DNA of 11,660 nt from Minisyncoccota bacterium (GTDB lineage Bacteria > Patescibacteriota > Minisyncoccia > Phycocordibacterales > UBA9973): NCBI GenBank assembly GCA_017992485.1, contig JAGOOL010000018.1, forward strand, positions 1-11,660, in the 5' to 3' direction. The stretch's first letter is position 1, and every line of letters begins with the position of its first letter. The translations under genes were made by a program, and so were the position numbers. The notes under the pieces were generated by a model. The model worked only from the letters and a program-made list of their open reading frames with translations. It was not told where the DNA came from and made no database searches. This document shows positions 6,547 to 11,660 of the stretch, piece by piece.

Positions 6547-7743
6547 TTATTTGATCACTTTCGTTACGACACCTGCACCGACAGTCTTACCACCTTCGCG
6601 GATTGCGAAGCGAGTCTGATCTTCAAGAGCAACTGGAGTAATGAGCTTGACTTTGAAGGTCACGGTATCGCCCGGCATGACCATTTCCTTACCTTCTGGA
6701 AGCGTAACTTCACCAGTTACGTCAGTTGTTCGGATGTAGAACTGAGGTTTGTAACCCTGCATGAAAGGAGTGTGGCGACCACCTTCTTCCTTTTTCAAGA
6801 TGTACACTTCTGATTCAAATTCTGAGTGAGGGATGATTGAACCTGGTTTAGCAAGCACCTGACCGCGTGTGATGTCTTCTTTCTTAAGACCGCGAACGAG
6901 GATACCAGCGTTGTCGCCAGCCATACCTTCGTTGAGTGACTTGTTGAACATTTCAATACCAGTAACAGTTGTCTTCTGAGTATCCTTGATACCGACAACT
7001 TCTACTTCTTCACCTACTTTAACAACACCACGTTCAATCTTACCTGTGACAACTGTGCCACGGCCTTCGATTGAGAAGATGTCTTCGATAGGCATAAGGA
7101 ATGGTTTTGAAGTGTCGCGTTCTGGAACTTCAATGTACGTATCGAGAGCGTTTGTAAGTTCGAGAACTTTCTTAGCCCATTCATCATCCATTGATGTAGA
7201 TTCGAGAGCCTTGAGACCTGAACCCTTGATAACTGGAGTGTTTGCACCGTCGAAGCCTTGTTTTGTAAGGATTTCGCGGATTTCTTCTTCAACGAGATCG
7301 ATCATGTCTTTGTCGTCAACCATGTCGCACTTGTTGAGGAAAACGATCATACGAGGCACACCAACCTGCTTAGCAAGAAGGATGTGTTCGCGTGTCTGTG
7401 GCATAGCACCGTCAGTTGCAGCAACAACGAGGATAGCACCGTCCATTTGGGCAGCACCAGTGATCATGTTCTTGATGTAGTCGGCGTGACCTGGAGCATC
7501 AATGTGAGCATAGTGGCGAGCTGCCGTTTCGTACTCATTGTGCGAAAGGTTAATAGTAATACCACGAGCCTTTTCTTCAGGCGCTGAGTCAATAGCTGCG
7601 ATATCCTTCATTTTGACAGTTTGACCTGACATCTGGAGGACATGCAAAATAGCCGCAGTAAGAGTAGTCTTACCGTGGTCAACGTGACCGATAGTTCCCA
7701 CGTTTACATGGGGCTTTGAGCGATTAAATGCTTCTGTTGCCAT
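6547..7743 (-). CDS. tuf: Translation elongation factor Tu
   Basis: EF-Tu is the GTPase that brings aminoacyl-tRNA to the ribosome. From the ATG at 7743 the product has 398 residues, normal length, starting MATEAFNRSKPHVNVGTIGH. Domain 1 shows G1 GHVDHGKT (19-26), switch I with APEEKARGITI (about 54-64), G3 DAPGH (82-86, catalytic His86), G4 NKCD (137-140) and G5 SGLK (175-178). Domains 2 and 3 follow with SIEGRGTVVTGKIERG and the GYKPQFYIRTTDVTG block. DAPGH and SGLK differ from the usual DCPGH and SALK. An in-frame ATG 14 codons upstream (7785) is possible but would add MFCTHWVPEPLYKR, unlike any EF-Tu I know. The gene heads the operon behind its own promoter and a structured leader, 24 nt before rpsJ. 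Confidence 0.97.
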   Translation of the reverse strand: MATEAFNRSKPHVNVGTIGHVDHGKTTLTAAILHVLQMSGQTVKMKDIAAIDSAPEEKARGITINLSHNEYETAARHYAHIDAPGHADYIKNMITGAAQMDGAILVVAATDGAMPQTREHILLAKQVGVPRMIVFLNKCDMVDDKDMIDLVEEEIREILTKQGFDGANTPVIKGSGLKALESTSMDDEWAKKVLELTNALDTYIEVPERDTSKPFLMPIEDIFSIEGRGTVVTGKIERGVVKVGEEVEVVGIKDTQKTTVTGIEMFNKSLNEGMAGDNAGILVRGLKKEDITRGQVLAKPGSIIPHSEFESEVYILKKEEGGRHTPFMQGYKPQFYIRTTDVTGEVTLPEGKEMVMPGDTVTFKVKLITPVALEDQTRFAIREGGKTVGAGVVTKVIK

Positions 7744-7758
7744 ACGTTTGTATAGTGG

Positions 7759-7782
7759 TTCTGGTACCCAGTGGGTACAGAA
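7759..7782 (-). promoter_or_regulatory. Inverted repeat (hairpin) just upstream of the tuf start
   Basis: On the plus strand TTCTG-G-TACCCA (7759-7770) pairs with TGGGTA-CAGAA (7772-7782) with a single bulged G, so the transcript can form a stem of about 10 bp with a small loop. It ends about 15 nt before the EF-Tu start codon and sits in the place a ribosome would bind. Its 8-mer GTACCCAG recurs once further upstream in the leader at 7858-7865. It may be a translational control hairpin or a protein-binding operator. Confidence 0.5.
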
Positions 7783-7818
7783 CATATATTAATTATAAAA
7801 ATTACGACTTAATTTATA

Positions 7819-7909
7819 AGGGTTTTCTCCCTGATTGCCAGATGACAATCTGTTCACGTACCCAGGGACCATTGTTTCCCAAGGATTGCAAACAAAAAAC
7901 CGCGTTTGC
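7819..7909 (-). promoter_or_regulatory. Structured tuf leader with consecutive predicted hairpins
   Basis: Downstream of the predicted tuf promoter the leader RNA has four further inverted repeats. GCAAAC/GTTTGC lies at 7904-7909 and 7888-7893. CCTTGGGA/TCCCTGGG, with one mismatch, lies at 7877-7884 and 7861-7868. GATTG/CAATC lies at 7846-7850 and 7833-7837. A short AGGG/CCCT lies at 7819-7832. The 5' untranslated region is about 170 nt long and otherwise holds no gene. I do not recognise a known riboswitch or tRNA-like element. It could be an autoregulatory leader, but individual stems are short and some may be chance. Confidence 0.4.
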
Positions 7910-7919
7910 GATTAAGCTC

Positions 7920-7947
7920 ATACTATCAGAATGCTGAGCCTTGTCAA
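7920..7947 (-). promoter_or_regulatory. Predicted promoter of the tuf-S10 operon
   Basis: On the minus strand a perfect -35 box TTGACA (7947-7942) is followed by a 16-nt spacer and TAGTAT (7925-7920) as -10. Transcription would start near 7912, giving a long leader before tuf. The -35 box lies 8 nt past the terminator of the upstream gene, which fits an independent strong promoter for translation genes. A second TATAAT at 7797-7792 lacks a good -35 box. Confidence 0.65.
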
Positions 7948-7954
7948 ATAAAGA

Positions 7955-7983
7955 CAAAAACCGACCTTTTGGGCCGGTTTTTG
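7955..7983 (-). terminator. Intrinsic terminator of the large surface-protein gene
   Basis: CAAAAACCG (7955-7963) and CGGTTTTTG (7975-7983) are perfectly complementary over 9 bp. After one mismatch two more C-G pairs close a small loop. On the minus strand the stem ends in a run of T, about 34 nt after the TAA stop codon of the large gene. The hairpin is symmetric enough to work in both directions. Confidence 0.85.
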
Positions 7984-8016
7984 TGATTTATTTCTATTAT
8001 AAGTGATTTGTCTATA

Positions 8017-8460
8017 TTACTGAACAGAAAGGCTTACTTCGTCAACAGAAAGGAAGCCAATTGAGCTGAGGAGGTGGAAAACGGTCATAGTCTCGACGTT
8101 GGCCGGGACCGTGATCGGAGACTGGTAGTTTACCCAGGTTGCTGAAACTGGTGCCATGGCCAATTCCTGGTATTGATATGTGCCATTAACAAGCTTGTAC
8201 TCAACAATGACTGAAGTCGCAACGTTTGATTGGTACTTATCGCTGTAGATATACGTTGCCCCAGGAGTAACGGCAACATGCTCGAACGCCCATTTGGCAT
8301 CACCATCAGTAAATGCTGTAATTTCAACTTTTACGGCTTTTGCGCCATCAGTACCAGCGACTGGATATGTGAAGAGGCGAGAGTTTGTACCCCAGAAATC
8401 CTGTAGCCATGAAAGTGGCGATGTTGTTCCCTCTTCGAGCGATGGGTTGAGAACAAGATT
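8017..8460 (-). repeat. Module copy 5 (C-terminal)
   Basis: This copy begins NLVLNPSLEEGTTSP and runs to the end of the protein. It keeps the family marks: W-G-T-N followed by FTYPVAGxDG, then DGDAKWAF, VTPGATY, and VDEVSL at the end. It is more diverged than copies 2 and 4 and ends SVQ directly before the stop, without a linker or anchor. Confidence 0.8.
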
Positions 8461-11400
8461 GTCGCCTGGAGGCGGAGGGGGTGTTGTTGTTCCATCAGAC
8501 AAAGTGTAATTGTCGACAGTAAGTGTTCCGACTGCATAAATGATATGGAACATTGTTGCTGATACAGTTCCGGCTGGCGGAGTGAATGTTGCATTTCCTT
8601 GTGTCCAGTTTGCCGCCACTGGAAGTGTTGCAAGTGTTGTATAACTTGCAACACCGCTCGCATTTGTATATCGAACGACGAGTTGTGTCTGAACTGTAGC
8701 CTTGTAGTAATTAGTGAACGTATACTGTGTTCCTGGAGTTACGGGAACATCATTGAAGAACCACTTCGCGTCGCCGCTTGTGCGCGCAGTCATATTGATC
8801 GACGCTGCGTTTGCACCATCTTGTCCGGCCACCGGATACGTAAATGTTGTTGTATTCGTTCCCCACTTATTACTTGTCCAACTTGCAGGATTTGCACCGT
8901 TCACTGTTTCGAGTGATGGATTCGTAATAAGGTTGTTGCCTGGTGGTGGTGTCGTTGTATTGTCTACTATGACATTAATAATCTGGCGACTATTGTTGCC
9001 GACAGCATCTCGCGCTGTGACTTTGAGAGCATGAGGACCATTTGAAAGTGTTGTCGTGTTGAGTTGCTGAGTATATGGAATCGGCATTTCTGCGCCGAGC
9101 GGAGTACCATCGACTGCGTAGAAAATCCAAGCTTGGCCTGAGTTATCTGTAACGTTTGAAGTAAGCGTTACAGTTCCTGAGATTGTTGCGCCATCTAGTG
9201 GAGCTGTGAAAGCTGCAACTGGTGGAATAATTTCATTCGGTGTTCCAGTTCCACTTTGGTACAGTTTTGCATTATCGATTTCCATTGTCGCAACTGTACT
9301 GATTTCATGCATGAGAGTGACACTAACGACGTTTACGGGACCAACAAATGTTGCTGTGACAAAAGTCCAGTTTGCTGCTGCTGGAATTTCTTTTTTCAAT
9401 CCGAAGTAGTGTTCACTGCCATCAGCAAATGTGTAGCGTCCGATAATATCAGAGATTGTACTGCCTTTGTAGTAGCCTTCGTACGTGTACTGGATTCCCT
9501 GAGAAATCGGCACTTCATTGAACTGCCATCGCGCATTACCGTCAGCACCTGATGGATAGTTAGTGATTGCGATACCAGCTGCTTTGCCGCCATCAACGCC
9601 AACTGTTGGATACGTAAACGTAGTCGTAACGCCGCCGACTGAAGTCGGTGTCCAACTTGCAGGGTTTGCGCCGTTCGCTGTTTCCATAAAACCGTTTGCG
9701 ATCAAGTTTGGCTGTGGTGGTGGCGTTGTTGTGCCGTCAGTCAAAGAGTAATTATCGACAGCAAGATTTCCATTTGCTTTGATGACATGGAGAACAGTCA
9801 TCTTCGCGGCGCCTGCTGGCGGCGTAATTGTTTTTGTATTTTGTGCCCATGTCGCAGAGACAGGAACATTGCCGAGACTAACATATGAAACCGCGCCTGC
9901 CGCTGTTGTGTAGCGAACGACAAGTTCAGTAATGACATTTGATTGGTAGTAGTTTGAGAATGTATACGCAGTCCCTGGAGTTACATTCACATCATTGAAG
10001 AACCACTTCGCGTCGCCGCTTGTGCGAGCAGTCATCGTGATTGATGCGCCCTTAGTTCCGTCTTGAGCAGCAGCTGGATACGTAAATGTTGTTGTAGATG
10101 TTCCCCACTTATTTTTCTGCCAATTTTCAGGAAGTGCACCAGTGCCAGCAGTTTCAACCGAAGGATTTGCAATCAAGTTTATAACAACTGGAGGTGGTGG
10201 CGGAGGAGTTGTTCCGTCAGTCAAAGAAAATGTATCAACAGTGAGCGTTCCATTTTGGTCAATCAAGTGGAAAATCGCAAGCGTTCGGACATCAGCCGGA
10301 GTGTGGTACACAACATTTGTTTGTGCCCATGAAGCTGAAGCTGGCATTATTGCAAGTTCTGTATATGTTGTTATGTCATTGATATCAGTTGAAGCTGCAA
10401 CAATACGAGTTGGCACAGTCGATTGGTATCGATCAGAGAAAGTGTAGTCCTTGTTTGGATCAGCGTGAACCGGATCAAAGCCCCACTTCGCATCACCACT
10501 AGTGTATGCGGCAACTGTGACTTTTGCTGCGCGAGAATTTGCGCCGTCGTAGCCAGCAACTGGATACGTAAATGTTGTTGTTGATGTTCCCCACTTGTAA
10601 CTATTCCAAGTAAATGGAATCGCTGGGTTTGCAGAATCTGCAGTTTCAAATGAAGGATTCTGAATAAGGTTACTGCCGGGAGCAGCACCATTGCTCAAAT
10701 AAATGTTGACGCTTGTTTTTGCAATTGCGCCGCCAGCATCAGTTGCAGTGAGTTCCATTTCTGTGTAGACCGCTGGATCGCCGTGATCAGGAGCCGTGAA
10801 TTGGAATGTTGTTCCTGTATGTGTTTCTAGAACGTGCGTGTGCGTATTGTGGTGAAGAATTGCACGCCATGTCAAAGCCGAAGCTGGAAGTGTTCCAGTA
10901 TCAGGATCAGTTGCACTACCAGTGACCGTCAAAACTTGCCCAGGGAAATAGAGGTCGCCGCTTTCAGGAGAAGTGATTGTCGGAACCGGAGCTTGGTTGC
11001 CGGCAAAAATTGTAATACTTTTGATATTGATGCCGCCGAGTCCGTCACTCACGCTAAGTGTCGCTGTGTATGTTCCAGAAGTTGTATAAACGTGTGATGG
11101 ATTTGCTGCAGTGCTTGTCGCAGTGTTGTCGCCAAAATTCCAAAGGTATGTCAGTGGATTGCCGTCAGGATCACTCGAACCTGTCGAAGAAAATTGAACA
11201 TTGAGCGGAAGAGCTCCTGAGGTTGGTGTTGCAGCAATTTGTGCAACAGGCTGTCTGTTACCGAGTGTATAAATGAAGCGTCGGAGCTCACCAGTATAAA
11301 TAGAGATAAAGTAAATGTAGCCGTCAGGTCCAACTGCATAATCAACTGGACCATTCGCGCCATCAGTATCAGTCATAACATCGGTAACACCAGCGAAGAC

Positions 11401-11660
11401 ATCGTTCGCACCCATGTCGAGTGCCTTCATCCAGTTGAGAGCGAAGTCACCGAAGAAGAATGTATTGTTGTACGAAGCTGGGTAAACATTTCCATTTGGG
11501 AAAACGCCAGCTGTAACAGAGCCGCCAGCTGTTTGGCTGTGGACATACGTGTAGACAGGATTAACGTAACCTGTTGCAGTACAGCCATAGCTTGTTGCAT
11601 TGTTTCCTTCACGACACGGCCAACCATAGTTGCTGCCTGCTGTTGCGATATTTATTTCTT
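8017..11660 (-). CDS. Large modular PQQ-type sugar dehydrogenase / PKD / repeat-module protein (partial, N-terminus outside the window)
   Basis: The frame is open to the right edge, so 1213 residues are visible and the start is missing; the ATG at 11430 is internal. Numbering from the first visible codon, residues 1-133 are the end of a glucose/sorbosone dehydrogenase beta-propeller: NYGWPCREG at 10-18, then FFFGDFALNW and VGPDGYIYFISIYTGELRR. Residues 134-220 are a PKD domain (WNFGDN at 173-178). Residues 221-329 form a second beta-sandwich with HHNTHTH at 269-275. Five modules of about 150 residues start at 330, 494, 651, 909 and 1067, with an Ig-like domain at 812-908. Proline-rich linkers (PPPPPP) join several of them. 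The modules resemble CenC-type carbohydrate-binding folds. No LPxTG motif or C-terminal membrane anchor is seen. The signal peptide and most catalytic residues are outside the window. It is probably exported and sugar-binding; enzyme activity is uncertain. Confidence 0.85.
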   Translation of the reverse strand, partial: EINIATAGSNYGWPCREGNNATSYGCTATGYVNPVYTYVHSQTAGGSVTAGVFPNGNVYPASYNNTFFFGDFALNWMKALDMGANDVFAGVTDVMTDTDGANGPVDYAVGPDGYIYFISIYTGELRRFIYTLGNRQPVAQIAATPTSGALPLNVQFSSTGSSDPDGNPLTYLWNFGDNTATSTAANPSHVYTTSGTYTATLSVSDGLGGINIKSITIFAGNQAPVPTITSPESGDLYFPGQVLTVTGSATDPDTGTLPASALTWRAILHHNTHTHVLETHTGTTFQFTAPDHGDPAVYTEMELTATDAGGAIAKTSVNIYLSNGAAPGSNLIQNPSFETADSANPAIPFTWNSYKWGTSTTTFTYPVAGYDGANSRAAKVTVAAYTSGDAKWGFDPVHADPNKDYTFSDRYQSTVPTRIVAASTDINDITTYTELAIMPASASWAQTNVVYHTPADVRTLAIFHLIDQNGTLTVDTFSLTDGTTPPPPPPVVINLIANPSVETAGTGALPENWQKNKWGTSTTTFTYPAAAQDGTKGASITMTARTSGDAKWFFNDVNVTPGTAYTFSNYYQSNVITELVVRYTTAAGAVSYVSLGNVPVSATWAQNTKTITPPAGAAKMTVLHVIKANGNLAVDNYSLTDGTTTPPPQPNLIANGFMETANGANPASWTPTSVGGVTTTFTYPTVGVDGGKAAGIAITNYPSGADGNARWQFNEVPISQGIQYTYEGYYKGSTISDIIGRYTFADGSEHYFGLKKEIPAAANWTFVTATFVGPVNVVSVTLMHEISTVATMEIDNAKLYQSGTGTPNEIIPPVAAFTAPLDGATISGTVTLTSNVTDNSGQAWIFYAVDGTPLGAEMPIPYTQQLNTTTLSNGPHALKVTARDAVGNNSRQIINVIVDNTTTPPPGNNLITNPSLETVNGANPASWTSNKWGTNTTTFTYPVAGQDGANAASINMTARTSGDAKWFFNDVPVTPGTQYTFTNYYKATVQTQLVVRYTNASGVASYTTLATLPVAANWTQGNATFTPPAGTVSATMFHIIYAVGTLTVDNYTLSDGTTTPPPPPGDNLVLNPSLEEGTTSPLSWLQDFWGTNSRLFTYPVAGTDGAKAVKVEITAFTDGDAKWAFEHVAVTPGATYIYSDKYQSNVATSVIVEYKLVNGTYQYQELAMAPVSATWVNYQSPITVPANVETMTVFHLLSSIGFLSVDEVSLSVQ
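8461..8934 (-). repeat. Module copy 4
   Basis: It starts NLITNPSLETVNGANPASW and carries WGTNTTTFTYPVAGQDG, TARTSGDAKWFFNDVPVTPGT and LTVDNYTLSDG before a PPPPP linker. It is the closest relative of copy 2. At 8747-8793 a 47-base stretch matches copy 2 with one base difference. Confidence 0.85.
8935..9225 (-). other. Ig-like domain between repeat modules 3 and 4
   Basis: This coding segment begins PPVAAFTAPLDGATISGTVT and includes VDGTPLGAEMPIPY and LSNGPHALKVTARDAVGNNS, the pattern of bacterial Ig-like (Big) domains found in secreted proteins. It breaks the row of repeat modules and ends in a TTTPPP linker. It is probably a spacer or adhesion domain. Confidence 0.7.
9226..9708 (-). repeat. 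Module copy 3 (divergent)
   Basis: It begins NLIANGFMETANGANPASW and keeps TTTFTYPTVGVDG and ARWQFNEVPIS, but the WGT near the start is replaced by VGGV and the middle has a small insertion (SGADGNARW in place of SGDAKW). It ends MEIDNAKLYQSG. The changes suggest a different ligand or loss of binding. Confidence 0.75.
9709..10179 (-). repeat. Module copy 2
   Basis: It begins NLIANPSVETAGTGALPENW and contains NKWGTSTTTFTYP, TARTSGDAKWFFNDVNVTPGT and LAVDNYSLTDG, followed by a PPPQP linker. DNA-level matches to copy 4 (9989-10035) and to copy 1 (10074-10110) point to duplication within the gene. Confidence 0.85.
10180..10671 (-). repeat. Module copy 1
   Basis: It begins NLIQNPSFETADSANP and carries YKWGTSTTTFTYPVAGYDG, YTSGDAKWGF and LTVDTFSLTDG, then a PPPPPP linker. 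It has a few extra residues before the first conserved tryptophan. It follows the HHNTHTH-bearing domain through a short GAAPGS linker. Confidence 0.85.

Noticed and set aside
6986..7480. A plus-strand open frame of 164 codons opposite tuf
   Set aside because: It is antisense to the EF-Tu coding region with low-complexity Ser/Thr/Arg composition, expected from codon bias on the other strand.
7861..7909. A possible tRNA or known riboswitch in the tuf leader
   Set aside because: The stems do not form a cloverleaf and no conserved riboswitch core sequence is present.
8017..10671. Regularly spaced similar DNA stretches that could suggest a CRISPR or non-coding repeat array
   Set aside because: The period is about 470-490 bases, the frame is intact and the similarity follows protein modules, so they are coding repeats.
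11428..11430. ATG at 11430 as the start of the large gene
   Set aside because: The frame stays open upstream to the window edge and those 76 residues encode recognisable sugar-dehydrogenase sequence (NYGWP), so this ATG is internal.

Overview
The window is chromosomal DNA from a bacterium, most likely of the Patescibacteria / Candidate Phyla Radiation and perhaps near Parcubacteria. That placement is an inference from ribosomal proteins with unusual lysine-rich extensions, a compact S10 cluster with no L29 gene in its usual place, AT-rich gene starts without Shine-Dalgarno sequences, and a very large repeat-built surface protein next door. Every gene I can support is on the minus strand, so the window reads functionally from right to left. 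The standard genetic code (table 11) fits throughout.

From the right edge to 8017 runs the 3' part of a very large gene, open at the window edge with at least 1213 residues. Its protein ends a PQQ/sorbosone-dehydrogenase type beta-propeller, then carries a PKD domain, a second beta-sandwich with an HHNTHTH motif, and five copies of a module of about 150 residues resembling CenC-type carbohydrate-binding modules. Proline-rich linkers separate the modules and an Ig-like domain sits between copies three and four. A strong hairpin terminator closes the gene.

From 7947 to 3525 is the first half of a tuf-S10 operon: a consensus-like promoter, a leader of about 170 nt with several predicted hairpins, then tuf (EF-Tu), rpsJ (S10), rplC (L3), rplD (L4), rplW (L23) and rplB (L2), closed by a long hairpin terminator with a GCAA loop. 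The usual str genes (rpsL, rpsG, fusA) are not upstream of tuf.

Between rplB and rpsS, which are normally adjacent and co-transcribed, lies an inserted small membrane kinase gene of the DagK/undecaprenol kinase family. Downstream of it a second promoter starts the other half of the cluster: rpsS (S19), rplV (L22), rpsC (S3), rplP (L16), rpsQ (S17), rplN (L14) and rplX (L24, cut by the left edge). The gene rpmC (L29) is missing between rplP and rpsQ.

The ribosomal proteins and EF-Tu act together in translation. The kinase probably recycles or phosphorylates a polyprenol lipid carrier for the cell envelope, and the large protein is probably exported to the cell surface, where it may bind and possibly oxidise sugars. 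I found no RNA genes, insertion sequences, CRISPR arrays or attachment sites.
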